64,000 nucleotides of DNA from Comamonadaceae bacterium (lineage in GTDB: Bacteria; Pseudomonadota; Gammaproteobacteria; Burkholderiales; Burkholderiaceae_C). The position numbers and the translations under genes are program-made. The notes below the pieces were generated by a model. That model worked only from the letters and a program-made list of their open reading frames with translations. It was not told where the DNA came from and searched no databases. Of this stretch, positions 53,536 to 62,227 are shown in pieces. The stretch's first letter is position 1. Each line of letters starts with the position of its first letter. The stretch is taken from contig JAAFJC010000006.1 of the NCBI GenBank assembly GCA_013297925.1, forward strand, positions 1-64,000. The letters are read 5' to 3'.

Positions 53536-54627
53536 TCAGATGCCACTCAAAGCCGCGAGCATTTTGGCATTCTCATCGGGCGTGCCGACGGTGAGACGAA
53601 GGCAATTTTTCAGCAGCGGGTGCATTTTGGAGATGTTTTTCACCAAGATGCCCTGCGCTTTGAGATGGGCGAAGGCTGCATCTGCATCTGGCGTGCGCAC
53701 GGTGATCATGTTCGCGTCAGACGGATAGGCTTTGAGCTTCGGTATCTTCGCCAGCGCTTCCAAAAGCATAGCGCGTTGCGCAGTAATCATGCCGGCTTGC
53801 TGCTTAAACTCTTCTGAATTCTCCAAAGCAAACAAGGCGCATTCGGCGTTGAGCACGCTGATGTTGTAAGGCGGGCGGAGCTTGTCTATCTCGTTGATCA
53901 GCGCTTGCGGGCCAGCCATATAGCCCAGGCGCACGCCAGCGAGGCCGAATTTGCTGAGTGTGCGCATGAGGAGCACGTTGGCGTTTTTCTCGGGCGCAGC
54001 TTTGATCTCATCCATCCAGCTCAGCGATGAAAACGGCTGATACGCCTCATCCATCACGACCATGCCGCCGTAGGCTGCGCAGGCGGCGATGATTTGGCGG
54101 ATGGCAGCGGCATCCCATAGGTTGGCGGTAGGATTGTTGGGATATGCAAGGTAAGTGATCGCTGGCTTTTCTTGGTTTATCGCAGCGAGCATGGCCGGCG
54201 TATCCAGCGCAAAATCCGCCGTTAAATCCACGCCAATAAACTGCAAACCTTGCAGCTGCGCGCTCATCGCATACATCACGAAGCCGGGCAGCGGAGCGAG
54301 GATTTTGGCGTTTGACACATCGCAAGCCATCGCCAGCAAAGAAATCAGCTCATCCGAGCCATTGCCCAGCATCAGGCCGTAATCAGCAGGCACTTGCGCA
54401 TAAGCGCGCAGCGCCGCCTTCAGATCATCCACCCGCTTGCCCGGATAACGATTGATCGCCACCCTGCCCAGCCGCTCTCCAAGCTTGGCTTGCAGCGCCG
54501 CAGGCAGCGCAAACGGATTTTCCATCGCATCGAGCTTGATGAAGCCCGCGCTATCTTGCACAGCATAAGCGTGCATCGATTGCACATCTTGGCGGATGAA
54601 TTTCAGAGGGGAACTGCTTGCAGTCAT
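53536..54627 (-). CDS. hisC: Histidinol-phosphate aminotransferase
   Basis: 363 residues, PLP fold type I: LGNGSDELISLLAMACD, YPNNPTANLWD, MDEAYQPFSS, and the PLP-Lys in LMRTLSKFGLAGVRLGYM. A repeat-like stretch (AGMITAQRAMLLEALA) lies near the C-terminal third. Its ATG overlaps the stop of the PIN toxin gene by 4 bp, so it is translated in tandem with vapC. Confidence 0.97.
   Translation of the reverse strand: MTASSSPLKFIRQDVQSMHAYAVQDSAGFIKLDAMENPFALPAALQAKLGERLGRVAINRYPGKRVDDLKAALRAYAQVPADYGLMLGNGSDELISLLAMACDVSNAKILAPLPGFVMYAMSAQLQGLQFIGVDLTADFALDTPAMLAAINQEKPAITYLAYPNNPTANLWDAAAIRQIIAACAAYGGMVVMDEAYQPFSSLSWMDEIKAAPEKNANVLLMRTLSKFGLAGVRLGYMAGPQALINEIDKLRPPYNISVLNAECALFALENSEEFKQQAGMITAQRAMLLEALAKIPKLKAYPSDANMITVRTPDADAAFAHLKAQGILVKNISKMHPLLKNCLRLTVGTPDENAKMLAALSGI
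53766..53797 (+). repeat. Interspersed repeat, weak copy in hisC
   Basis: CATAGCGCGTTGCGCAGTAATCATGCCGGC in part: the GCGCAG and ATGCCGGC pieces match but the hairpin half is poor. Read in hisC as AGMITAQRAM, again in the dapF frame. Could be a chance match. Confidence 0.4.
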
Positions 54628-55085
54628 ACTTTAGATTCCAAAATATCTTGTGGCGTGATCAAAAACGGATTGATCAACTGAACGCTACCAAAGTGCTGCA
54701 AATGCTGCATATCCTCGCTCAGTACATATCGGCATCCTGATTGCTGCGCAGAAGCAATCACCAAGCTATCCCAATATGACAAACCAAAGCGCGTTTGCAC
54801 GAGCCAAGCTGATTCTATGGTGGGCACATCAATCAGCCACGGTTGCCAGCCGGCGAGCTTACTAACGATCGCGCGAGCTATGCCTTGCGGCAGAGGCGGG
54901 CGAATTTTTCCTGTCGCATTCACGTAAAACTCATTGAGAATTTGTATGCTGAGTGCGCCACACCTGCGCTGCCAAAGCGCATCCATCCAATCGGCCGCTC
55001 GCTCTTGCTTAATGGGCTCTGAGCTATCTTCCGCGTAAATCAGTACATTCGTATCAACAAAGACTTTGATTAAAGCATCAGGCAT
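54624..55085 (-). CDS. VapC-like PIN-domain ribonuclease toxin
   Basis: 153 residues. PIN acidic residues in KVFVDTNVLIYAEDS, LNEFYVNATGK and SYWDSLVIASAQQSGCRYVLSED. PIN toxins cut RNA, often tRNA or rRNA. It overlaps the antitoxin by 8 bp upstream and hisC by 4 bp downstream, so toxin production and histidine synthesis appear to be on the same transcript. Confidence 0.88.
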   Translation of the reverse strand: MPDALIKVFVDTNVLIYAEDSSEPIKQERAADWMDALWQRRCGALSIQILNEFYVNATGKIRPPLPQGIARAIVSKLAGWQPWLIDVPTIESAWLVQTRFGLSYWDSLVIASAQQSGCRYVLSEDMQHLQHFGSVQLINPFLITPQDILESKV

Positions 55086-55356
55086 TCGTTACCCCAGCCA
55101 CGCTTTTCAACTCAGCGCCGGCAGTGTGCCCGCGCTCATAAAGCTCATCTCGCTGAGGGTAAGGGCTGCCATCAGATTTCCACACGCGCGGAATCTGCTT
55201 CCACTCTTGATATGCGCGAGCATAAGCATCGTTTTGCTGCATCTTCTCGGCCAGCATATCGCCGAGCATGCGCGAGAGGCTGATATTGCCCTTGGCCGCT
55301 TCAATACGCGCCCAATCAGCAACCTTATCTTCCATGGTAATGGTGACATTTTTCAT
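55078..55356 (-). CDS. VapB-like ribbon-helix-helix antitoxin
   Basis: 92 residues. MKNVTITMEDKVADWARIEAAKGNISLSRMLGDMLAEKM is an RHH-type DNA-binding head (in part: VTITMEDKVADWARIEA), and the tail after EWKQIPRVWKSDG would bind the toxin. The start at 55356 is set by the RHH motif; upstream frames are not conserved. Confidence 0.8.
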   Translation of the reverse strand: MKNVTITMEDKVADWARIEAAKGNISLSRMLGDMLAEKMQQNDAYARAYQEWKQIPRVWKSDGSPYPQRDELYERGHTAGAELKSVAGVTNA

Positions 55357-55370
55357 AGCGTTAATAATAA

Positions 55371-55399
55371 CACGAAATTCGTGCAACACTGAATTCGTG
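55371..55399. promoter_or_regulatory. Palindromic operator of the VapBC-his unit
   Basis: CACGAAATTCGTG (55371-55383) is a perfect-armed palindrome, and GAATTCGTG (55391-55399) repeats its right half. It is just upstream of the vapB start. It fits an RHH autoregulator site; if so the his genes behind it would fall under the same control. Confidence 0.7.
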
Positions 55400-55447
55400 T
55401 GTTTTGAATTGTCTTTTCTCAGAGATTTTGTGATGGTTTTCAGCAGT

Positions 55448-55489
55448 TCGCCGGCATAGAATCTGCTAAGAGTGCTATTAAATTCATAG
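55448..55489 (-). repeat. Interspersed repeat, copy upstream of the DinB gene
   Basis: Minus-strand sense: CTATGAATTTAATAGC, then ACTCTTAGCAGATTCTATGCCGGC (in part: GATTCTATGCCGGC). It lies in the gap between the divergent VapB and DinB genes, 26 bp before the DinB start. Confidence 0.75.
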
Positions 55490-55514
55490 TTCACGCCCCT
55501 CTGCCTCAACCATC

Positions 55515-56015
55515 ATGAGCATCCTTCCCACCCTCTTCGCCCAGAAAAGCTGGGCCAACAACGAACTCTTCAACCAGCTCGCGACCGTCACCGCGCCCGA
55601 GCACGCGAGCCAGCTACACGCTGCCATCCGCACCCTCAACCACATCTACGTCGTCGACCGCATCTTCCGCGCCCACTTGCTAGGCGAACCTCACGGCTAC
55701 ACCGCCACCAACACCGATGCCACGCCCACCCTTGGCGAGCTGCACTTCGCCGCCGCAGAAACAGACGCTTGGTATGAGCAATACAGCGCCGCCCTCACAC
55801 CCAGCCAACTCCAAGAGAGCATCTGCTTCCAATTCACCGACGGCGACGCAGGCCGCATGACCCGCGAAGAAATGCTCGCACACATCATCACCCACGGCGC
55901 ATACCACCGAGGCAACGTCGGCCAAATCCTCAAATCAATGTCAGTCGCTCCGCCGAGGGATTTGTTGACGAAGTTTTTGCATGTGCGGGAGCCGGGGAGA
56001 AGGTCGGTAGAGTGA
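55515..56015 (+). CDS. DinB family protein
   Basis: 166 residues of the four-helix DinB/YfiT fold. Metal-site His residues fit AIRTLNHIYVVDRIFRAHLL and LAHIITHGAYHRGNVGQIL. Family members are metal-binding hydrolases or thiol transferases induced by damage in some species; the substrate is unknown. Confidence 0.88.
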   Translation: MSILPTLFAQKSWANNELFNQLATVTAPEHASQLHAAIRTLNHIYVVDRIFRAHLLGEPHGYTATNTDATPTLGELHFAAAETDAWYEQYSAALTPSQLQESICFQFTDGDAGRMTREEMLAHIITHGAYHRGNVGQILKSMSVAPPRDLLTKFLHVREPGRRSVE

Positions 56016-56036
56016 TGCACTAGGAGAACGATTGAA

Positions 56037-56495
56037 GTGCGAGTCTATGACTGCAATGATTCTGATGGTGGCTTGATTGCGTTCGAAGTCGATAACGCCA
56101 CGTTGACTCGCAATCGCGCGTGTCGCATCGCTGCATCTATTGCTGGTGTAGAAATTGTCAGGCGATCACGTCTTTTTCGGGATAGCGATGATTTCTGTGA
56201 GTTCTTAATCGATGGTGAAACCTTCATCATTGAAGAACCGTTTGGCGATAACAGTCGATACTGGATCGGCCCCAAAGACTCAACGCAACACAAGTCGTTG
56301 TTGACGATACGCGAAGCATTCGAACGTCACTCGACTTGGCATGCGGGACGACTTATCTTGATCGCTACAGCGTTGAGCATCACAGCGTTATTTGCTTATA
56401 GATGCAATATCTTCTTGACTCAAGATAGCTGCCTTGACCGTGGTGGACGGTGGGATCGAATTCAACAAGTATGTAGTTCAGCTACCTCCGAATGA
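56037..56495 (+). CDS. Hypothetical membrane protein
   Basis: 152 residues. Starts with GTG preceded by AGGAG. A soluble N-terminal part (DFCEFLIDGETFIIEEPFGD, YWIGPKDS) is followed by one membrane span (LILIATALSITALFAYRC) and a Cys-containing tail with CLDRGGRWDRIQQVC. The last phrase resembles small lipoprotein/exported tails of unknown role. No family assigned. Confidence 0.7.
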   Translation: MRVYDCNDSDGGLIAFEVDNATLTRNRACRIAASIAGVEIVRRSRLFRDSDDFCEFLIDGETFIIEEPFGDNSRYWIGPKDSTQHKSLLTIREAFERHSTWHAGRLILIATALSITALFAYRCNIFLTQDSCLDRGGRWDRIQQVCSSATSE

Positions 56496-56507
56496 ACTTG
56501 AAATAAA

Positions 56508-56539
56508 AAAGCCGCTCTTCCCGAAGGAACAGCAGCTTT
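56508..56539. terminator. Terminator between the convergent hypothetical and helicase genes
   Basis: AAAGCCGCTCTTCC (56508-56521) pairs with GGAACAGCAGCTTT (56526-56539) at 12 of 14 positions, with T residues on either strand outside the stem. Confidence 0.75.
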
Positions 56540-56579
56540 GTTTTGAGTGAGCTTTCGCCCACTCCAAGCTCAAGCTAGA

Positions 56580-58730
56580 TTAAGGCTTGCGCGGTGCTTT
56601 GCTGGCGAAGCTTTTGCCGGCTGGCTTGAAGCCTGCTTTGGCGAAGGGCTTGGGGGCGGATTTGAAGCCGTCTTTGAAGCCACCTTTGAAATCACCGGCG
56701 GGCTTGGAGAAGCTGCGGTTTTCTTTGGGGGCGAATTTGTTGTCTGCGAAGCCATTGCCGCCTGCGCCGCCACCGAAGCTTGGGGCGCGGGGTTTGAAGC
56801 TTTTGCCGAAGGGTTTGTCTGCACCGAAACCGCCGCCGCGTTGTTCACCGCGATCACCGAAGCTGCCGCCGTTGAAGCCACCATCGCGCTGCTCGCCGCG
56901 TAGAGCGAAGCTGCGTTGCTCGCCGCGGTCGTTGCCTTGGAAACCGCCGCCGAAGCTGCGGCCACCAGAACGGTCATCCGAGCGTCCACCAAAGCCACGG
57001 TCATTGCCGCCGCCTGAGAAACCGCCGGAGCGTGCGCCGAAGCCTTCGCTGCCGCGATCATTGCCACGCTCACCGCCACGATCTCCGCCGAAGCCGCCTG
57101 AACGAGCACCACCACCGAAGCCACCGGATTTACCAGCGAAGCCACGGTCGCCGCCACGGTCATTGAAACCGCCACCGAAACTACCACGACGGTCACCGCC
57201 GAAGCCGCCGCCACCAGAACGGGCAGCAAAACCGCCGCCGTTGCTGTTGCCGAATTTGCCAAATGGGTTTTTCTTCTCGCGAACGCGCTCTTGTGGCTCC
57301 AGGCCTGGGATCACGTCGGCTTTGAATTGTTGACGTGTGTAATCTTCAATATCGCGAATGCGGAAACGATCACGCGGCTCGGCGAACGTGACGGCCATGC
57401 CATCGCGGCCAGCGCGGCCTGTGCGGCCGATACGGTGGGTGTAATCCTCAGCCTTCATGGGCAGGCCGTAGTTAAACACGTGAGAGATGCTGGGCACATC
57501 AATGCCGCGTGCGGCTACGTCAGTCGCCACGAGGAATTGGATATGACCATCGCGCAATGCCTTCAAGCGCTTGTTGCGCAGGTGTTGGCTGAGCGCGCCG
57601 TGCAATGCAGCGGCATCAAAGCCGGCATCGGCCAGATCTTGCGCGAGGGAATCGCATTCGATTTGCGTGCTGGCAAACACGATGGCTTGCACAATGCTGG
57701 TCTCGCGCATCCAATGATCGAGCAGCTTGCGCTTGTGCACGAGGTTGTCTGCCCAGAAGAGCTTTTGCGTGATGTTGACGTGTTTGTCTTGCGGGCTGTC
57801 GATGGCGATGCGCTGGGCGGCTTTGCCGTTGTCGCGCATCACGCGGGCGGCGAGCTGCTGAATGCGGGCTGCGAATGTGGCGCTGAACATCATGGTCTGC
57901 TCGCGCTTTTCTGTGAGCTGGTGAATCGCGGCGAGATCATCAGAGAAGCCGAGATCGAGCATGCGATCAGCTTCATCGAGCACGAGGCATTTGACGCCTT
58001 CGCATTTGATCTGGCCATTGCGCTGCAAATCCAGCAAGCGGCCTGGCGTGGCGACCACGAGATCCGCATTTTGCAATTTAGCGATTTGAATCTGATACGG
58101 CAAGCCGCCGATCACATTGGCCACGCGCACGCCTGTCATGTGGCGAGCGAGCTCAATCGCATCATTAGCCACCTGCTGCGCCAGCTCGCGCGTGGGGCAG
58201 AGGATCAGGGCTTGCGGTGTGGCAGCGCGGAAATTGCGTGGGTCAATTGGGTTTTTGCGCTTTGGTTTCTTGGGAGGCGCTTCGCCTTTGGCGGCGGCTT
58301 CTTCCAAGGTTTGCTTCCAAGCCAGCGCTTCTTGGCGCTCGCGCTCGCGCTGCTCGTTATCCAAGCGGTGCAAGATCGGCAGGAGGAAGGCGGCGGTTTT
58401 GCCGGAGCCGGTTTGGCTGGAGACCATTAAGTCATTAACGACTTTATCGCCTTCGCCGGCAGGCACCGTCATGGCCAGCGGGATCACGCGCGCTTGCACG
58501 GCGGTGGGATCTTTGTAGCCCAAATCGGCGATGGCTTTGACGAGGGATGCGGCGAGGCCGAGTTGCTCGAAGGGGTTGGGGCCAGTGTGTACAGGAGCAG
58601 CAGCTTCTGCCAAGTCTTCATTCGCTATGATTTCAATAGCAATTGGCGCAGATTCCATGCCGGCAACATCGTTGTTTTCCACAAGATTCTCAGCGGAAAC
58701 AGGTTCAAATTCTTCAGTAAAGTCGTTCAT
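56580..58730 (-). CDS. DEAD-box RNA helicase with Gly/Arg-rich tail
   Basis: 716 residues. Motifs in order: SSQTGSGKTAAFLLP (I), PTRELAQQ (Ia), TPGRLLDL (Ib), VLDEADRML (II), MMFSATFA (III), VATDVAARGIDVP (V), YTHRIGRTGRAGRDG (VI). An N-terminal extension of about 50 residues holds a repeat copy (VAGMESAPIAIEIIAN). Past residue 500 the chain is a low-complexity Gly/Arg/Phe/Asp tail (GFGGDRRGSFGGGF type) ending basic, typical of RhlE/CsdA-like helicases of Burkholderiales. Probably works in ribosome assembly or mRNA decay at low temperature. Confidence 0.95.
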   Translation of the reverse strand: MNDFTEEFEPVSAENLVENNDVAGMESAPIAIEIIANEDLAEAAAPVHTGPNPFEQLGLAASLVKAIADLGYKDPTAVQARVIPLAMTVPAGEGDKVVNDLMVSSQTGSGKTAAFLLPILHRLDNEQRERERQEALAWKQTLEEAAAKGEAPPKKPKRKNPIDPRNFRAATPQALILCPTRELAQQVANDAIELARHMTGVRVANVIGGLPYQIQIAKLQNADLVVATPGRLLDLQRNGQIKCEGVKCLVLDEADRMLDLGFSDDLAAIHQLTEKREQTMMFSATFAARIQQLAARVMRDNGKAAQRIAIDSPQDKHVNITQKLFWADNLVHKRKLLDHWMRETSIVQAIVFASTQIECDSLAQDLADAGFDAAALHGALSQHLRNKRLKALRDGHIQFLVATDVAARGIDVPSISHVFNYGLPMKAEDYTHRIGRTGRAGRDGMAVTFAEPRDRFRIRDIEDYTRQQFKADVIPGLEPQERVREKKNPFGKFGNSNGGGFAARSGGGGFGGDRRGSFGGGFNDRGGDRGFAGKSGGFGGGARSGGFGGDRGGERGNDRGSEGFGARSGGFSGGGNDRGFGGRSDDRSGGRSFGGGFQGNDRGEQRSFALRGEQRDGGFNGGSFGDRGEQRGGGFGADKPFGKSFKPRAPSFGGGAGGNGFADNKFAPKENRSFSKPAGDFKGGFKDGFKSAPKPFAKAGFKPAGKSFASKAPRKP
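58624..58665 (+). repeat. Interspersed repeat, copy in the DEAD-box helicase gene
   Basis: GCTATGATTTCAATAGC, then TTGGCGCAGATTCCATGCCGGC. One change from the consensus tail. Antisense to the gene; read as AGMESAPIAIEIIAN. Confidence 0.85.
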
Positions 58731-59205
58731 GCAAAAGCAAACGCGCACAAGCTACAGCCTGGGCACGCAGTCCATAAATGTCTGAAGGGTCGGAGGTTTT
58801 GACCACGTTCGGACGGATTGATATCACATCAACCATCCAACAAGTGTCTGAGCGGTAGAGACTTCATGTGAAGCTCTCGCTCGGTGGCGGCTCTGTTGTC
58901 TCAGCAAACGAGTTTGCCGGGTTGAGCGCCCAAGATGTATGGTGATGCACAAAATTCGGATCAGGGAAAACCCGAAAGGCGGATTATGACATGGATTGGG
59001 CAAGTTGTGCAAGCAATCATCAAATCCGCCTAGAGTGCTGCATCCAGTGCAGTACATCATTAGCATTACCCCCATATGTAGCTATACGCAAATAGCCGCA
59101 AGAGTTGTTACATATATCATTCCAACTGATGAGCTTCCGGTGCAGATAGACTTTTCACAGACTTCGTAATTCGCTAGCATGATCACGAGTTGTAAAAGGA
59201 TCATC
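58731..59205. other. 475-bp gene-free region with hairpins (helicase leader)
   Basis: No gene supported. It must carry the divergent promoters of the helicase and the LuxR gene. A strong hairpin is formed by GAGCGGTAGAGACTTCA (58850-58866) and TGAAGCTCTCGCTC (58869-58882). GGCGGATT (58978-58985) and AATCCGCC (59023-59030) are perfect inverted 8-mers, and CTGCA...TGCAG appears near 59040. The hairpins would lie in a long helicase leader, a common place for cold-shock control. Confidence 0.5.
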
Positions 59206-60345
59206 ATGCTTAGCCAAGAAAGCCTATCGTCCTTGATAGGGAACATCTACGATTGCGCTTTAGACCCCACGCATTGGGCAAAGACGTTGGCGCAAATCAA
59301 CGGCCATATGCATGGCGCTTACACCGCGATTTCCCTTACCGAGACGCCTAACTTTATCGGCAGGCTCATGACGCACACACCTTGGGACCAAAAAGCTGTG
59401 CAATCGTTTATTCAAGATTGGGGCGTAGATCGCGTGCCTGGCTTGGCCGCTGTGGCTTACGGCAGTGTGGATACGCCACGCTCAACAGTTGAAGATGTGG
59501 GCGAAGAAGAATTCCAAACTTCAGACTTTTATCAACAGTGGGTCAAACCCCAAGGCTTGCGCGATGCATGCATCTTGAAATACGTGCATACCGCTGATCG
59601 CATCGGCATCGTTGCAACTGTCACCCACGCCAACAGAGATATCGTGACTACTGATGAACGCAAGCTGATGGAGCTGCTGTCGCCTCATCTGCGACGCGCC
59701 GCCATGATTGGCGATTTGCTCGATCACAAGCTGGTTGAAGCACAGCTCTACCAAGCGGCACTCGACGGCCTCAAAGCACCCATCCTGCTCGTGAATGAAA
59801 ACTGCCGTATTGTTTACGCCAATGAGCAAGCACATAAACATTTGTCAAGCGAAATCTCTGTTCGAGAGAAAGCTGGCGAGTTGCACGCCGCCAACTCTTT
59901 GATGACACACAGTTTGCACGATGCTGTGAAGCGCAGCTTGAGCAGCGGCTTGCAACTGGGTGGCCGAGGCATTGCGATTCCCGTTTCGGAGCCGGGCAGT
60001 CCGCCGGTCGTCGCGTATGTGCTGCCATTGAACGGGGGCGGAAGCGAGGCTGTGCGCTCGGTTTTTCGCCCTGCCACTGCAGCCATCTTTCTCTCCACCG
60101 CGCTCACCACACCGCCCGACTTGAAGGACTCTCTCGCCACTCTTTATGATTTAACACCGTCCGAGGCGAGAGTCGCAGTGCAGATTTTTGAAGGGCTGAA
60201 TCCCACCGAAGCTGCAGAGCAGCAAGGTGTTTCAGAAAACACGATCAAAACGCATTTATCACGCACCTTCAGCAAAATGGGCGTAACTCGGCAAACGGAG
60301 CTCGTTAAGCTGGTGACTGCTGTGACTTCGCCGATTGCGCATTGA
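59206..60345 (+). CDS. LuxR-type transcriptional regulator with PAS-like region
   Basis: 379 residues. A long N-terminal sensory part with a PAS-like stretch (GLKAPILLVNENCRIVYANE), and a C-terminal LuxR HTH: LYDLTPSEARVAVQIFEGLN, then GVSENTIKTHLSRTFSKMGV. ATG at 59206 has AAAGGA upstream. The next genes (beta-propeller, lrgB, lrgA) are convergent, so it may control them or other targets; unproven. Confidence 0.88.
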   Translation: MLSQESLSSLIGNIYDCALDPTHWAKTLAQINGHMHGAYTAISLTETPNFIGRLMTHTPWDQKAVQSFIQDWGVDRVPGLAAVAYGSVDTPRSTVEDVGEEEFQTSDFYQQWVKPQGLRDACILKYVHTADRIGIVATVTHANRDIVTTDERKLMELLSPHLRRAAMIGDLLDHKLVEAQLYQAALDGLKAPILLVNENCRIVYANEQAHKHLSSEISVREKAGELHAANSLMTHSLHDAVKRSLSSGLQLGGRGIAIPVSEPGSPPVVAYVLPLNGGGSEAVRSVFRPATAAIFLSTALTTPPDLKDSLATLYDLTPSEARVAVQIFEGLNPTEAAEQQGVSENTIKTHLSRTFSKMGVTRQTELVKLVTAVTSPIAH

Positions 60346-60367
60346 GCCAAGGCGTCCTAGCTTTAAC

Positions 60368-61477
60368 TCAGGGTCGCTGATTGATTGCCATAGCAATGGG
60401 AGACAACCCAGCCTGCGTGTTTGCCAAATAAGTCAGCGCTCCTGTGGCTGGATTCACGCTGTAGGTCGCAACCTTATTGCTCAAATAATTGGACACAAAG
60501 ACGAACTGCCCTTCTGGGGCAATCGCTATGGCAGAAGGGCTGCTGCTCCACGCCATCGGTAACCCAGAATTGATCAGGCGACCGCCTTTGTGATCAACGC
60601 CGTAAACAGCAAGGCTATCGTCATCCAAGTTCGCCACATAGGCATATCTATCGCGCGGATCAATTTTGAATGAGTAAATGCCGTTGCCTGCAGGCATCGA
60701 TGGGGCGACTGCTTTGAGAGTGCCAGTATCTGCATCAATGCTGTAAGTCATCACATCATCACTGCCGCTGTTTGCCACATATGCAAAATATCCTTTTGAA
60801 TCTATGACGATAGACTGAGGTTGCCTGCCTGCTGATATGGGTTGCCCCACAGCAGTGAGTTGGCCATTGTGGCTGTTGATGGTGTAAATCGATACATTGT
60901 CGCTTTCAGCATTCGCCACGTAGAGATACTTCCCGCTGGGATGAATCGCGACAGACTGTGGCCTCTCGCCGGCAGCTACGGGCACGCCTATAGGCGTCAA
61001 TCTGCCGTGAATCGGATGGATGCTGTACGCAGAAATGTTGTTGCTGATCTTATTGGCCACATAGACATACTTGCCTGCGGGCTCGATAGCTATCGATTGC
61101 GGCCCATGGCCTGCAGTCACAGAGCTCAGAGCAGTCAATACGCCGCTATCGGGATGAATGCTATATGCCGAGATGCTTGCGCCATAGAAATTCGCCACAT
61201 AGGGAAACTTGCCACTTGGATCAATCTCTAAAGACTGAGGACTATCGCCGGTTGCAATAGGTGGCCCTACAGCGCTGAGTTGGCCACGAGCGGGATGAAT
61301 GCGATAAGCTGAAATCGTATCGCTGCCCGAGTTCGCGATATAAATGAAAATCGATTTGGCAAAGTAGGACGTTAAGCCTTGCGCACCAAGATTGCCTCCA
61401 AAAGCAAGCACCGTGAGGGCTAAAGCTGCACACAAGGATATAGCTCCAAAAGTTAAGCAGGATTTGAAGATATGCAT
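60368..61477 (-). CDS. Exported seven-bladed beta-propeller (YVTN / lactonase-like) protein
   Basis: 369 residues. A hydrophobic N-terminal signal (SCLTFGAISLCAALALTVLAF), then about seven similar blades, each about 45 residues, with the recurring phrase YVANxxxxxISAYSIHPxxG and SPQSIAIDPSGKY-type. The Pgl-lactonase fold family is indicated, but an enzymatic role for this copy is not supported. Located downstream of lrgA/lrgB. Confidence 0.85.
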   Translation of the reverse strand: MHIFKSCLTFGAISLCAALALTVLAFGGNLGAQGLTSYFAKSIFIYIANSGSDTISAYRIHPARGQLSAVGPPIATGDSPQSLEIDPSGKFPYVANFYGASISAYSIHPDSGVLTALSSVTAGHGPQSIAIEPAGKYVYVANKISNNISAYSIHPIHGRLTPIGVPVAAGERPQSVAIHPSGKYLYVANAESDNVSIYTINSHNGQLTAVGQPISAGRQPQSIVIDSKGYFAYVANSGSDDVMTYSIDADTGTLKAVAPSMPAGNGIYSFKIDPRDRYAYVANLDDDSLAVYGVDHKGGRLINSGLPMAWSSSPSAIAIAPEGQFVFVSNYLSNKVATYSVNPATGALTYLANTQAGLSPIAMAINQRP

Positions 61478-61513
61478 ATGAGCACTCACCTCAAGTCGTA
61501 CAAACAAGTTGCG

Positions 61514-62227
61514 TCAAGATGCTGCGTAAAACCAGTAGTAAATTGACGGTATTGCAATAGCAGTGATCAAGCCATTGATCGCCATGCAAAGAGCTGCGAA
61601 TGCTGCTGTCAATTCACTTTCCTCGGTCGCTCTGGCGATGCCAAGCACGTTGGAAGAAGTGCCATATGCAATGCCGCGCACGATGGGATCATTGACGCCC
61701 ATGATTCTGAAAAGCACAGGCCCTAAGCAATAGCCCACTGCACCGGTGAGAATCACCATCATGGCTGTGATGGAAGGAATGCCGCCAATCGTTTGAGATA
61801 TTTGCATGGCGATTGGCGTGGTCACAGATTTGGGCACCATCGACAAGACTGCGCTGTGTGAAGCGCCTAAGAGTTTGAGAATCATCAAAGCACTGGAGAT
61901 GGAGCTCACCGAGCCGAAAAATACAGCAAACAAGATCAGCTGAGGATGCGCCATGAGCTGCTGCCTGTGCTGGTAAATCGGCAGCGCCAAGGCGACGGTT
62001 GCAGGCGCTAGCAAGCTATGCAACAAAGCGGTTTGCTTTTGATAAAGCTCATACGGAATATCTAGTGCTATTAGTACCGTGGCAGTTAGCGCAATACCGA
62101 CTAATAAAGGTGTAAAGAGTGGGAAACCGCCGCTTACGCGATGCGCCCACTGCCCGATGAGAAATGCAACGATCGTGAGCAGCACAAGGCCAAAGCCTTG
62201 CTGGAGGATGGCGATCATTTCGCCCAT
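61514..62227 (-). CDS. lrgB: LrgB family protein
   Basis: 237 residues, about seven spans. SMVPKSVTTPIAMQISQTIGG, ILTGAVGYCLGPVLFRIMGV, and GTSSNVLGIARATEESELTAAF are LrgB landmarks. Together with LrgA it tunes murein hydrolase export or metabolite (pyruvate/glycolate) transport across the membrane. Overlaps lrgA by 13 bp. Confidence 0.93.
   Translation of the reverse strand: MGEMIAILQQGFGLVLLTIVAFLIGQWAHRVSGGFPLFTPLLVGIALTATVLIALDIPYELYQKQTALLHSLLAPATVALALPIYQHRQQLMAHPQLILFAVFFGSVSSISSALMILKLLGASHSAVLSMVPKSVTTPIAMQISQTIGGIPSITAMMVILTGAVGYCLGPVLFRIMGVNDPIVRGIAYGTSSNVLGIARATEESELTAAFAALCMAINGLITAIAIPSIYYWFYAAS

Noticed and set aside
56547-57262. Tandem GGxxGG-like DNA repeats in the helicase tail as a possible CRISPR or satellite
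   Set aside because: They code for the Gly/Arg-rich tail; units are uneven and there are no unique spacers of constant length. No CRISPR array was seen anywhere in the window.
56587-58430. Long plus-strand frames over the helicase gene, with Pro-rich repeats
   Set aside because: They mirror the Gly-rich tail and conserved helicase motifs on the minus strand; low-complexity antisense frames stay open by composition.
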